Assembly (NCBI GenBank): GCA_027559495.1
Contig: JAMXSV010000003.1
Coordinates: 2,914,001-2,978,000 of the forward strand
Direction of reading: 5' to 3'
DNA length: 64,000 bases
DNA from: Aurifilum marmelostoma
Lineage: Eukaryota > Ascomycota > Sordariomycetes > Diaporthales > Cryphonectriaceae
Shown: piece by piece, positions 38,542 to 50,318 of the stretch
How the letters are laid out: each line of letters starts with the position of its first letter
How positions within the stretch are numbered: the stretch's first letter is position 1
Notes under the pieces: generated by a model
Told to the model about the DNA's origin: nothing
Seen by the model: only the letters and a program-made list of their open reading frames with translations
The model's database searches: none
Made by a program: the position numbers and the translations under genes

Positions 38542-39723
38542 ATGGATGAAGGAGCAGAAGAGATGACACATGAGGATATCTGGGATGACTCGGCACTAGT
38601 CGACTCCTGGAACGAGGCGCTGGCAGAGTATAAGGTGAGCTGCAGAAGTGACGACTCCAGACCGATTTTGCAGAGAGAACCAGGCGAGAGAGCTTGACTG
38701 ATCATCCCGCACCCAGAAATATCACAGCATCCACGCCATGGGAGGCAGGCTCGAAGATCTACCGGAGTGAGTCTGGGCGCATCTTCAGATGACCCGTCCT
38801 GACATGCCTCCCATTTCACCCCCTCTTCTCCATCGAGGATCATATTTTCGGCTGACTCTTGGCTGGCGCGAGCAGACATGCCAAGCCTGAAACGTCACTC
38901 GATCAGGATGAGGATCTTGCGCCTCATGCGGTGCCAGGTGAGGCCGTCGCTGCACAAGGTCGGCAACCAGGAGGAGGAGGAGGAGGAGGAGGAGGGGACG
39001 CAGCCATGACGGGCACGGACACGGGCGCCGCCGCGGCGAGCCACCCGGCCGAGGTGAGCACCACCACCACCATGCTGGAGGACTATTGTACCTTGCCTGG
39101 GCCAGGCCAGAACCTAGGACACAGTTATCAGGGCGGAGATCCTTGTCCTGAACATAGCAGCAGCAGCACGAACCCAATTGTCCCGTACATCTTGCCTGCC
39201 TTACCCTGGGGAGAATCTCTGGGAGATCACCGCGTCTTGGCCCGCCGATGCCTTGCACGTTCCATGTGGTGATCAACGGAGTTTCCTTACCCCCGTAATA
39301 CTTTGTGGAGATTTGATTTGCGAAACGGTGGGCTTGACTTGACTGACACGGCACGTTCAAAACAGGAGCGCATTAAGGATGACGACGACTACCGCCACCT
39401 GGCACCAAACGGTGATGGTCGCGGAGAAGGTCAAAGCACGACCAACGCGAGTGGTGGGGCAGGCTTCATGCCTCCACCACATGCTCTGATCGGTTCTGGT
39501 AAGTCAGAGAGAAGAAAGTCCTGGTAACGGGTTTCACCCCCTCCCTTCTGCGGGTTTCCCTTGGGCAGCAAGTCTAATTGGTCTTTGTTTTCTCGCTGAG
39601 GTTATAGTCCAAGACGAAGGCTTGAAGAAACTCCTTATGTCTTGGTACTATGCTGGATACTATACGGGACTCTACGAAGGCCAACAGAAACGGCAGGAAG
39701 AAGAGAAACGAAATACCCCATGA
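38542..39723 (+). CDS. SMN (survival motor neuron) homologue, Tudor-less
   Basis: Core subunit of the SMN complex that loads Sm rings onto spliceosomal snRNAs, working with a Gemin2/Yip11 partner. Five exons (38542-38634, 38717-38766, 38876-39053, 39366-39498, 39608-39723) give 189 residues; all phases agree and the third intron is long (312 bases). The N-terminal Gemin2-binding helix is clear: EDIWDDSALVDSWNEALAEY joined to KKYHSI. The C-terminal YG box LLMSWYYAGYYTGLYEGQQ, the oligomerisation helix, lies in the last exon. The middle is low complexity, with a run of nine glycines encoded by GGA repeats at about 38972-38998. There is no Tudor domain, as in fission yeast Smn1. Single exons are too short to stand out, so the gene is easily missed by ORF-based annotation. 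Confidence 0.9.
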
Positions 39724-42557
39724 CGACCCTGATTTGGCCTCCTGAGTGATCCTCAGGTTCCGACCGATCATTGCCCTCACAAACCGGGAAACGGGGGCGC
39801 TTGATTCGAGCCTTGCTCTGAAGCAGTCAACCCTCGACGATCGAAGGATTTTGCAAGGCAGGTCGTTACGTTGACTCGGGTGTAGTCTCGTATCGGAAAA
39901 GTATTCTTGCATGGAAATTATGGTACAAGGACGACGGAGGAAAGGCAGTGAGGGGCTCAGCATTTGATAACGGTACAAGGGCCAAGGCTTGGTTGGTGTT
40001 GAATGATCGACCTTCAGATTAGCCATTCTGCGACAGGCCGTGTTGGATCGCCAGGGACTCCGGGACACACTATGGTACAAACGTTGCCCCGCCACGGAGG
40101 ACTACTATGGCCAAACAGCCGCCACGTGGGTTCTCATACGATTTTACTTTTCTTCCCTCAGCTTAGGGTGTTTCTATCTACGCTGATGAATCAATCAATC
40201 AATCGCAATCCTCCCCCCCCTTCCTGCCTCTTCTTCTCCTGCAGGAACATTTGTATGAAGGGGTGATTGGCTACTTGTTGGTGGCTTGTGGCAGGGCATG
40301 TTCCGCCCTTTTGAGACACGAAACACGCCCACCCCCAACCCCTGTGTTGCATGGGATCAATCACACACAAGATGTTTGTTTCAATCAGAACATCATCATG
40401 TTGGTTCTGACCAAGCACATCGCAACCCTCCGTAGTTGACATCATGACGCAAGTAGGGAGAATTTGTCGTTTCCTCCACGCAGTGAGGTTCGCATCGAGG
40501 CCCCAATTCGCTTCGGGCTGGGGCCCTGACCAATGTCAACAAACCAGCAAAGCTTGTTCCGTTTTCCCCTTCCTCGCTTAGCTTTTTGCAGCACACCCGT
40601 CGAGAGAAGACGGAAACGGCGCTCATTCCGCGAGGTTTCTCTTTCAAGACGCCGGCCAGTTGTAGGGCTGCAAGGCTGCATTCTCTTCAGAGGCAATGAG
40701 CTTCGTCCCAGGCACTGCATTAGTCAGGAAATTGATGTACAGCCAGTCGAGTCTAGGATGATGGCCACAGAAAGCCACACTTGAGATCAGATGATCTTCT
40801 TTCCCTCTTCTTTTATCCCTTTGCTTCGTGTGCCTCTCATGGCAAGCCACAATCTGAACCTTTTCGGACGCAGCACAGGACAGGACACCACCACAATCCA
40901 CTAAACCCATTCATGAGACGAAGGCGGCCTCTCGGAGATCTAGACCTGTCACTGGGCCGAGTGCCTGATCCCTGGGATGAAATAATGGGTTGGCATGGCA
41001 TATTACAGTCGGAGGAGGGGAACAAACTACGAGGCATGGCAACCGTGCTCAGCCTCGGACGGGTCTCCAGAAGCCGAGAGTGAACGGAGGATTTAAAACC
41101 CCACGCAGGGAAGGAGAGGGTTTCTTGACAAGACCAGGGCTGTTGTGAGAAAGGCACCTTCAGCAGGTTTCTGCCGCAGAAAACCCGCAAAGGACTAATG
41201 CGGGTGATCTAAACGTTATTTGGAGGAGCCGCGAGTTTAATCGACACCCCTGGACCCACTGAAAGGTTCCATAGTACGGGGTAATAAGCCTGAACGCAAT
41301 GCCTATTTTTTTTTGGCACTATGGTACTAAGGTCGCTAACTGATTAGTGGCCATCTTTTGTCTGCCCTCTTCGATTCCACTGTTCACGAATCCAGGCTGA
41401 CAAGTGAGTCCAAAACAATGAACAAAAATGGAGAGAACAGACCAAAAATCAGGACAAAGAATATTGGCGCCCAAGTGAAGCTGCCATCCAATTGTGCATG
41501 CATCTCAGCGGCTGCCCAGATGATTCCCTATCGCGCATCGGCGGCAAGAGAAAATGCCAAACACAAGTCGAGACGGATCTGTCACAGGTCGTCCCTTCAC
41601 TGCATCGGCTGCGGAACCAGATGACCGGGGGCACCTCCCCCCTGTAACCAGCCATGACAGCCATGACATGGCTCCTTCCTCGGATGTCTCATCATCGCAG
41701 CTCACATAGCCGCCTCCTCCTCGATCCTCCCCCCTCCCATCTCGTCCCCTCACCATCGCTATCCTTGCATACGCACGCACACACAGATACATGCAGCATG
41801 GGCGACGAGTGCCCAGGATCTCGCCCCGTGAGGCGCGTTTGGCTTTGACACAACCTTAGCATTAAAGTTGGGGTGGTCAGTAATGGTTGCTACTGAGTGG
41901 TACGTACCTCTCTGCCCGCCCCCTTCTACCCGCCCATCAGCCTACAAGGGCCAACAGACCAGACCAGATGAGGTTCGGATCCTGACTATCACCACAGACT
42001 TATCTGTCTCCTCCTCCTTGGCCTGTTCCTCTCATGCCAGGCTTGGGTCGGACCCCGTCCTGCCCGATATACAGATCCCTGTGCAGATGATTCGCTGGTC
42101 CGGTCTCGAGAGGGGCTCCTGTGCCCAGGGTGTCGAGAGTATCACCACCCCTCACCAGTCCTCCTTGGCAAAGGCGTGGACCTGTGTGATCGCCATGCTC
42201 GATATAAGCTGTTGTTCTCTGCCCGTATGTCCAATTTGTTTCTCGACCTCTCTCCTGTCTCTCTTTCTTTACTTCTCTTTATCTCTCTAACTTTGTGATT
42301 CCCCCCCCACTCAAGGCGGCTCGTTTAGATTTTCGAGTACACGCTCATTTTCGTTTCCTTGACACTTTCTACACATCCATTCCTTACACCGCCCACGAGC
42401 AGGAACTCGCCATAATCCTCGAACAGGTTCGACTTGAAAAAACAGAAAATTGGGCAGAGCCAAAACCAAAAGAGAGAAACGAAGGTTCATATCTTGGCCT
42501 TCATCTCTACGACATCCTAATCCTCAAAAACAAACCAGAGACACAACCACAACCAAA
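39724..42557. other. Intergenic region
   Basis: Between the SMN 3' end and the cupredoxin gene, both on plus. CCATAGTAC and its complement-like GGCACTATGGTAC occur at 41269-41277 and 41315-41327. No gene supported; the last 350 bases look like a promoter. Confidence 0.55.
42201..42292 (+). promoter_or_regulatory. Possible core promoter of the cupredoxin gene
   Basis: A TATA-like GATATAAG at 42201-42208 is followed by a CT-rich tract (about 42240-42290), the arrangement often seen around transcription starts of fungal genes with strong regulated expression. It lies about 350 bases before the ATG. No experimental support. Confidence 0.35.
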
Positions 42558-43708
42558 ATGAAGTTCTCCGCGACACTAGCGCTCTGCGCCGCCCCTCTGG
42601 CCATGGCCAAGGCCATCGTGAACGACTACCCCGCGAAGAGGGAAATGATTGCGCCGCGTAAGCCGCAGCTGGGTGCCCTGTCTGGCGAGCTGGCTGCGCT
42701 GGGCCTGTCCGGCCTGGGCATAACCGACGGTGCTGCAACAGAGGTCATCCTTCTGTGGGTGAACCCGGGTGCCGGCTCGCAGACCACCATCATCAACAAC
42801 TTTGGCGCCGGCGTTGCTGCTGCCACTTCGGTGCCCCAGGCCACAGTGGGCTCTGCGGCTGCTGCATCGTCTGCAATCGCTGCACCAGCTGCTGCAACTA
42901 CCCACCAGGTCACAGTCGGTGGCACCGCCGGACTGGTGTACACTCCTTCGTCCATCACCGCGGCCGTCGGTGATATGGTTGTCTTCACCTTCATGAGCAC
43001 CAACCACACCGTCACCCAGTCCACCTTCGGCACTCCCTGCGTGGCCATGGCTGGTGGCATGAACTCGGGCTTCCAGCCCAACGCTGACAACGCCGTCAAT
43101 CCGCCACCACAGGTTGCCATGCAGGTTATGGTCGACACTCCTCTCTGTAAGTTTGTTGTCCTCCTGTTGGAGGTGTGAAACGTGACTCTCTGGACTAGCT
43201 GGCTAACGAATATGAAATAAACTAGGGTTTTACTGCCAGCAGACGGGCCACTGCGGCAAGGGCATGGTCTTCTCTATCAACCCCACTGCCGACAAGTCCC
43301 AGGCCACATTCCAGTCCACCGCCATCGCGCAGAATGGTACTGGCGCAGCGACAGCCATCACCGGCGGCACATCTTCCAACACTACTACCACGGCGGCTGC
43401 TGCCCCTGCAGCCACCACTGCTGCCACAGCCGACACGGGCAGCACAAGCAGCTCGGGCGTTACCACCGGCACCGGCAGTCTGGCTGCCGGCTCGTGCGTG
43501 TGCGCTGTCACCTGCGCGGTCGGCAGCTTCCCTGCTGCGGATGTCCAGGGCCTGAACGCCTTTGGCGGCATGGCTGGTAAGTTTTGCTTTGCTATTCTTC
43601 CTTTCTCACAACGACGACAATCAGAGCACGTTGGCTGACTGATGAACCAATCCAGGCTCCCTGCCAATGGCAATGAGCGAGCCAGTGATAAATGCTGGTC
43701 TCATCTAA
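42558..43708 (+). CDS. Secreted cupredoxin-domain protein, Ala/Ser/Thr-rich
   Basis: Predicted extracellular copper-binding-fold protein of the fungal serine-rich cupredoxin group; the biological role is unknown. Exons 42558-43146, 43226-43576 and 43656-43708 give 330 residues. The N-terminal signal peptide is MKFSATLALCAAPLAMAKA. After a Gly/Ala linker the cupredoxin domain runs from about residue 115 to 240, with all four type-1 copper ligand positions visible: His in STNHTVTQS, Cys in WFYCQQ, His in TGHCGKG and Met in GKGMVF. A Thr/Ala/Ser-rich stretch follows, then a Cys-containing segment CVCAVTCAVGSFP. The end NAGLI lacks the hydrophobic tail of a GPI signal, so the protein is probably released or wall-bound by other means. 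Introns are canonical with CTAAC/CTGAC branches. Confidence 0.88.
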
Positions 43709-45073
43709 GATGGTCATACCATTGGGCCAAGGTGGTGTTGGTTTCGAGTATAAATGGGAAAGACAAAGGAGTCGATCCGGTATCGGTTTGCCAGAGACAG
43801 CCCCTCGACTATTGATGATTGAATGATATAGCACAAAGAGAGAGAGAGAGAGAGAGAGAGAGCAGACCATTCACTATGTATAAGGGCGCCGTGACCCCAG
43901 GGTGGCTCGGCTTGTGTGGGAGTGTGAGGCTAGATTCCCCCCTCCCCCTTTCCTTTATGCCCCTGAGGGGTGTGTATGTTTTTGGTCGTTGATTGGGGAA
44001 ATACCTTAATACACTTTTTTTTTCTTATTTCGAATCTTTCTGTCAGCTTTGTTTGCAAAAAGAAAAAGAACACAAAATAAAGAAAACGACTACCCTTGTG
44101 GTGTCTCGTCCAGCATTGCTCCTTACGAATCTCGTTCGTCCAGATGGTTTTTTTTCCTTGTCTTGAGAGAGAGAGAGAGAGAGAGTGAGAGGACAGATAT
44201 GACTGTCTTTTCGAATATTGCATCACCGTCTGCTTTGTCTGGGTTATCATCAGGGCTTTGCTTCAAGCAAACATCATGGTCAGGATCCTCACTCAGATGG
44301 CATCGCAATGTGTTCTCCGACTTGGGGATACCTGTAGAGGTTGGTGCCCATAGCTAATAGCCCAGCACGTGTGGCATACGTGTGTCGTCGTGCCGAAAGA
44401 GGAGAGGTGGGGTCGGGTGAGCGGGCGAGAAGGTATCTCGTAGGATCGACCGACAAGAGGGGCGTGATCTCTGAAAGGTGGCCGCTCGCGCCCGGGAGGG
44501 CGGAGGAGGAGCATCGCCCGTGAAGAGTCATTCGTGCTCGGGTTATCCAGCGAAACGGCAGTTAGAGAAGCCAGAGACCCAGTCTTGGGAGAAAAACACT
44601 CAGCACACACCACAGCATGCATGCACATACGAGACGCTCACCACCACAATGGGTTCGTTCATTTGTAGGAATGATGGCCTGGGGAAGACGAAGTTATATT
44701 AGGCCTGTATGATAAGATGTCCGACCAAACAGCGTCCTGTCTCTCTCTTTGCCTGTCGGAAATGGCAGCATTATGAACCTCTGGAGAGGGAGCTCTTCTG
44801 TATAGACATCTTTCGTAGGACCTTGGGGGTATATGATCGTTGTCGTCGTCTTCTCCTCCGTCTTCTCATTATGCCGCCACCTTCTTCGTCGTCTCTTTGA
44901 ACTCCATCCCCTCCCTTTTCCCCACCCTCCTTCAAATTCAAAAACCGTCCATTTGCTCCGTTCGCTGAAAAGAATGTCAAAATATCCCAACCCATCTCCT
45001 TATATATTACTCGTCTATACGCTCTCGTGGGGGCCGCGCGAAAGTGAAAAGGTCGCCCGGAAAGAAGGTATAT
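43709..45073. other. Convergent intergenic spacer
   Basis: 3' regions of the cupredoxin (+) and SERF (-) genes. Two (GA)n tracts lie at about 43837-43862 and 44165-44185. No gene seen. Confidence 0.6.
43837..43862. repeat. (GA)n microsatellite
   Basis: Uninterrupted GA dinucleotide run. A second, shorter one is at about 44165-44185. Confidence 0.9.
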
Positions 45074-45535
45074 CTATTTCTTGCCGGCCTCGGCGGCCTT
45101 CTTCTCCTCGGCTGTTGGGGTCAAGATGCGCAGTCAGCAATGGGGTTTGGTTCCTAAAGGACCCCCTGGGGAGGCCACTCTTGTAGGGGAGGAGGGGGGT
45201 TTTGGGGGGGGGGGACCCATTACCCTTCTTCTGCTTCTCCCGCATCAGGGCGGCGACGGCCTCCTTGTCCCGCTGCATCTCGCTGCCGCTCTTGGTGTTC
45301 TTTGACTTCTGTGGAACGAAAGATATTGGGTCAGCGAGAACAAGGTGGGGTGACGAAGATAGTTTGGAGGGAGGAGGCGACGAGGACTCGGCTGTCCATT
45401 CTGTCTCATGGGAGGAAGAAACGACAGGCAGGGAAAGGCAGAAGGGGCGGGCCTGTAAGGCGGTCGACGTACCTGCTCGGCCTGCTTCTTCAGGTTCTTC
45501 GCACGGGCGAGGTCGCGCTGGTTTCCACGGGCCAT
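45074..45535 (-). CDS. SERF/4F5-family small basic protein
   Basis: Small disordered, highly charged protein of the SERF (4F5) family. Relatives modulate amyloid aggregation and RNA- or ribosome-associated processes; the fungal role is not established. Exons on the minus strand are 45535-45473, 45308-45224 and 45111-45074 (61 residues), with matching phases. The family start MARGNQRDLARAKNLKKQAEQ (exon 1) is almost invariant. Exon 2 carries KSKNTKSGSEMQRDKEAVAAL, and exon 3 gives the Lys/Glu/Ala tail ending AEAGKK. Each exon is under 90 bases, so the gene would be missed by ORF length alone. The second donor is GTAATG, slightly off consensus. Confidence 0.9.
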
Positions 45536-48030
45536 GTTTGTATGGAGAAGGATCACCGCCTGTTCGGGACTGGAGCCGGATCTGACAAAGGAAAAAAAAG
45601 AAGGGGGGGGGGAGGAGGTTGTTGTTGAGGCGGAAGGTGAAAGGCGGGGGGGGAGGGAGGAGGGATAGGTTGTGATGCTTTCAGGGATCTGTTGAGACAG
45701 ACAGAGGGATTATTCAGGTTTTGGTTGTCTGATGGCCAAAGGGGAGCGATTTGAAGACGGTGAGGAGGAGGGAGGAGGAAGTTCTTGGGTGAGGCTGTGC
45801 GCATGTGTCAGCCACTTCTTTGCTAGAGTCGTTCATGGCGAGTGGCACCAGTCTTGGGAGGTAGGTGGGGGGCTCTAGTGGCCTAATTCAGACCAAGACC
45901 TGCCTTCTAGACTATTCTGTCTCTGAAGCATGCATGCTTACTACGCACTTTATAGCCTAAAGTACTCGGGTTCACCGACTGGTCATTGACTTGAGGAGAG
46001 GAGGGAGAAAAAAAGAAAAAAAAAGGGGGGGGGGGGGACACATTAACAATGGATTGCATGTGAACTGTGAGATACAGCCGTCTCTACTATAGTCTCCTTG
46101 ATTTTTTTTTCTTCTCATTTTTGCTGCTATCCGCCCTGAAGTCCACAATCAATGGACAATCTTCTTGCAAAATGGCCGTGACAGTGGGCCGGCGGCTGTT
46201 CTCAGTAGCCGCGCCATAAACCTTGAAAAGAAGATCACCTGCTTATCAGAACGGCCTGTCTTTCTTCAACCAATGTTACATATATACATCGTGCCATATT
46301 TACCTGCAGTACATATAGTACCACCAGATCGGAAAGGGGGCCCAGAGTCACCTCTCGTATCAAGCCAGCATAGCCCTCGTCATGAATGCTTTTCCTCAGC
46401 CGGGCGGATGGACGTACAAGTTAAACGAGGGCGCTTGCGACGGCCAATCGACGGGCATCTGCAGGAGGGAGCGCAGCCCAAAAACAGGCCGAGGCGGCGC
46501 TTCGACCCGCCTTGAGGCCGCCTCGTCCTCTTTTCTTTTTTCCTACGCAGGACGAAACCTCTGGCCCCTTCGGAACGGTGAGCCTCCGTGCAATTTCGGA
46601 ACTTCAAGCGCAGGCGCCGGGTGGAAGGAAGACAAAGAAATCGAATGACGGCTGTGTGTGTGTGTGTGTGTGTGCGGCAGAGTTGATTGAACAAGCGCCA
46701 GGAGCAGGCACAGCCTCCAACGTTTCTGGCGAGACATGTCTCTGACATGGTAGATGTGGTCGACCTCTGCATGTCTGGAGTATGTCTTCATGACGTTGCA
46801 GTATGTACATCGTGGTACATGGTGTAAGTAGAGATTGTTTTTGACGCTGGTTCGTCAGGTAGTAGCAGTCGTGAGATTGTTGCGTGCCTGTCTCGTAGCA
46901 GCAGACTTTCGTATCGATCATGCATTGCACGCCGACTTTCTTTGTTATTGTTATCTTGACACTACTTCCGAAACTGGTGACTCTTGCAACCTCCGTTTTG
47001 GTGGTTTGCCTGAACAAATTCATCTCGTCCGAAGAGCGAGGCTGATCCGCGGGGGCCCCCAGTATAGAGTCACTACCAATCGGCCTTTTCAACTCCCCAT
47101 TGACAAGAATGAGATGAGTCAAAGGCTGAAGCAGACCGCTCTGTTGCCTCCTTTATCTTTCATCATCTTCTTCTTCTTTCCCCTTTGAGTCTGTAATGTA
47201 GTAGGAATTAATCTATCATTGATGGAACCCCGTAGAATCCATTTATCACGAGATCTAGACAGGTTCTCCCCCCCCCCCCCCCTTTTTTTTTTGATATTTT
47301 TTTCTTTTTCTTTTCCTCGCTGCACCTCAGAATCTGGGGGCTAAAGACCACTTGAAACATGTGCAAGCGCTTGTCATCCAATCGAGGCCCCGTCGCGGGC
47401 CTCACCTGGGGACGCGCTTTATTCCCGCCCCGCGCCGTGACCCGCCTTTTTTGTTCTCCACCCAACAAGTCTCTGGTATGGTTATGTTGATTTGGCACCA
47501 CTTCTCTGAGCCCATTGGAGGGATGTACTGTGTAGAACTCGGATTGCCCAAGGTGCTCTGGCCAGTCCTGGGACCCCCCTCTGCGTACCCACACAAGATC
47601 TGTGGTCCGAGTTGCTTGATCACGTCGTATGTCCGTACATACCTTGTGCTAGACCAAAAAAAGGGGGGGGGGGGGGAAGGGGGGGGCCAACCAGCTCAGA
47701 CCACCATGGCACAAGGTTGTTGTTGTTGACAGGCGTGGCAGGTTCTGGCTCTCAATCTGCATTCAGGGTATCCGCCCTGAAGATCGCAGTAGTCAGGTCC
47801 AGAAGCAGGCAGGCAGGCTCCTTATCTTCCCGGTTACCACACGAGTCCATCTCTCCTCTGCCTCGTCTAGCCTCGCCCCTCTGATGTGGGATCGTGCAAA
47901 CTGGGCGCGAATGGTTGGGTATCAAGCCCTGCCAGCTGTACGCCCTCCCCCCCATCCTCCGTCTCCCCTGCTCCTGCTCCTGCTCCTCCTCCTCCTCCGA
48001 TGACTCTTCACAGTATTCTTGTCGTGCCAG
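45536..48030. other. Intergenic region upstream of SERF
   Basis: SERF promoter and spacer. Long G/C homopolymers (about 46025-46037, 47270-47281, 47667-47678) and a TG repeat at about 46651-46674. No gene supported. Confidence 0.5.
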
Positions 48031-48183
48031 CGAGTCGGCCCTCGCTCCCTCGTCTATCTCGCCTCCACCCAGAACAACCTGGCAACCGCCAACGACGCAA
48101 GCAAGGGGGCCGTACCCAACGAGCTCCGTGGCACCATCGACGAGGTGCAGCTCGTGGCAGGTGATCTTCCGGTTGACAACTAA
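48031..48183 (+). pseudogene. Orphan exon-like fragment
   Basis: After a plausible acceptor TCGTGCCAG at 48030, 50 codons are open to a TAA at 48181-48183 with strongly coding character: VGPRSLVYLASTQNNLA followed by KGAVPNELRGTIDEVQL and ending GDLPVDN. I do not recognise the family. No convincing upstream exon or start was found in the preceding 400 bases, which are pyrimidine-rich. It could be the last exon of a short gene whose other exons I missed, or a gene remnant. Confidence 0.3.
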
Positions 48184-49120
48184 CGGACCCAGCTGCCAAG
48201 AGGTCGACGCATGTTACCTGTTACTTTTCTGCATGAAACTGCACTGTTGTCCATGCCACCCTGGTCTCGCTGCTGGTGGTGGTGCTGGGATGTGGTAGAG
48301 CAGGCCCCCCCCCCCCTTCACTGAATTAAACCACCACCCTAGCTCTAGTCTTCCCGCTCGAGACGAGGGTGAGCGCCTGCGCGCCAATCGATTGATTGGC
48401 TACCAACTTCCCCAGAAGCAGATTCTCGTTTCATGGACAGCGATACAGATGCTCTGGTCCGAGCTTGGCTTGATGCTTCTGCCGCGTGTATGTGTGTGTA
48501 TGTGTGTGGTACTATGGTAGAAGTACTACATGCTAGATTCTATCCCACCAGGGTTCCCACATTGGATCCTCCTCGCGCCGTTTCGACGTCGCGTCTCTTG
48601 TATATGCTTTGTTTCTAGAGTCTGGATATTAAATCTCGAGCCTACCCGTCCATCCCCCCCCCCCTTCTCGTTTTTCTTCCTGTATTTTGTGTGTATGTGT
48701 GTGTGTGTGTGCTTCCCAATTTTTTCTTTTCCTTTCTCTTTCCTCCATCACGCCCTTTCTTTTCTTTTCTTACGAGACAGACACAAACAACGGCATTGTG
48801 CCGACTTCAATGCCTATTTCCCCCCGGCAGCATTGTTCCATTGTCTTCTGAGAACAATAGAGCTGCTTGAGGCAGTCTCTCTGATATATAGTATCCTCCT
48901 GCCTGGCGCCCACCTTGTTCTTCTTTCTTCCATCTATTTCCTCCTCTCCCATCTCCCATATTCTTCCGTTCTTTCTACTTCTTTTCATCACGCTTCCGAA
49001 TCTGCAAGACAGACGCGGGCCAGGAACCAAAAAAGGAAACATAAAAAAACCAGCCGATTCCGACTTCATTCACTTATCCACCACTGCCGGCAGTAACCTA
49101 CTTTTCTCGACCACCCCATA
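48184..49120. other. Upstream flank of the membrane-protein gene
   Basis: Promoter and leader of the gene at 49293. CT-rich throughout its second half, with a TG repeat at about 48686-48712. No gene seen. Confidence 0.5.
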
Positions 49121-49217
49121 GTGAGTATCTACACATCTGCCCTCCATACCACGGGAGAAGAGAAGCAGAAGAAAAAGAAGACAGTACAGGAGCTTCCTGG
49201 CTGACCATCCTCACCAG
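49121..49217 (+). other. Probable 5' UTR intron of the membrane-protein gene
   Basis: Donor GTGAGT at 49121, branch-like GCTGAC near 49200-49205 and acceptor ACCAG ending at 49217 define a 97-base intron fully upstream of the ATG at 49293. Confidence 0.5.
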
Positions 49218-49292
49218 TCCTCTCACCTTTTTCTTCCCAACCCACACTCTCTTCTACCAAATAATTCAACAGCAAGACATCACACAGCCAAG

Positions 49293-50318
49293 ATGTTCAA
49301 CATGTCAGAGAACAGCTCCCTGCTGGGGCCGGCCTGGTATATCCTCCAGGTCCTGCGGGCCTGCAACATCCTGGCCCTCCTCAGCGTGGGCATATCGAGC
49401 ATGATCATGGTGGTGAAGACCAACATCGTGACCAGCTTCTTCGTCTTCCAGGCCATCTCCCACACCATCACCGCGGGGGTGGCCATGATGCTCCTCATCA
49501 GCGAGCTGCCCCAGCCGCGCTTCGTCACCGACTTCTACCGCCGCAACTGGCCGACCTTTTCCACCGTCGACGCCTGCAACCGCGGCCGCAGCCTGGCCTG
49601 GCTGGGCGTGTGGATGATCGCCCTGGGCATCTGGGTCATGGGCTCCCTCAACGCCGCCGACCTGATCAGCGACCTGTCCTTCCCGCTGTGGCGCCTCACC
49701 CTCGCCTCGGGCATCCTGGCCTTCGTCTTTGGCCTGTTCAACCTCATCGTCTCGCTGATCTTCCGCAGCAGCACCCACAACATCACCGTCCGCATGATCC
49801 GCGAGCACGGCGCCAACGTCTACAACGTCCGCATGACCTCGGCCCCGTACGACATCGACACGGCCACCCTCAACAGCGGCGGCAGCGACCGCTCCAACTC
49901 CATCCGCAGGGAGAAGCAGTTCAACTTCCACCACCCCTTCCCCGCCGCCGTCAACCCCCAGAACCGCTTCTCGCGCCTCTTTGCCAAGGACAAGAAGCCC
50001 CAGATCAGCGGCCCCATCATCAACCACCCTGCCGGCCCCGAGCCCGACCTCGAGGCTGGCCACCAGTACGCCTCCCGCCCCGAGACCTCGGAGAGGGAGT
50101 CGTGGGAGGGCCAGGACCGCGCCAGCCCCATCGTGCCCGGCGTCCAGGTGAGTCACGAGAGAACGAGTCCTCCCACCAGCAGCTGCTGCTGGTCCGCCCG
50201 CCTCGACCGCTTTGCTGACATGAAGATGCCCCAGCGCCCGCCGACGGCCCTTCACCCTGCGTATACTGGTGGTCGGTCCAGCGTTTATTCCGAGGCAAGC
50301 CATCTCAACCGTTTCTAA
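49293..50318 (+). CDS. Fungal integral membrane protein (DUF7598-like, four helices)
   Basis: Fungus-specific membrane protein of unknown function. The first ~160 residues contain four hydrophobic helices (about 14-40, 45-68, 107-128 and 136-160), for example LGVWMIALGIWVMGSL. A long cytoplasmic-type tail follows, rich in Arg, Pro and Ser, with FNFHHPFPAAVNPQNRFSRLF. Exons are 49293-50147 and 50226-50318 (315 residues), using GTGAGT, a GCTGAC branch and acceptor GAAG. The intron is 78 bases with no stop in frame, so a retained-intron product of 341 residues is also possible. The tail ends MPQRPPTALHPAYTGGRSS then SEASHLNRF. The start is supported by its GCCAAGATG context. The family name is from memory of similar proteins and is less certain than the topology. 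Confidence 0.78.
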   Translation: MFNMSENSSLLGPAWYILQVLRACNILALLSVGISSMIMVVKTNIVTSFFVFQAISHTITAGVAMMLLISELPQPRFVTDFYRRNWPTFSTVDACNRGRSLAWLGVWMIALGIWVMGSLNAADLISDLSFPLWRLTLASGILAFVFGLFNLIVSLIFRSSTHNITVRMIREHGANVYNVRMTSAPYDIDTATLNSGGSDRSNSIRREKQFNFHHPFPAAVNPQNRFSRLFAKDKKPQISGPIINHPAGPEPDLEAGHQYASRPETSERESWEGQDRASPIVPGVQVSHERTSPPTSSCCWSARLDRFADMKMPQRPPTALHPAYTGGRSSVYSEASHLNRF

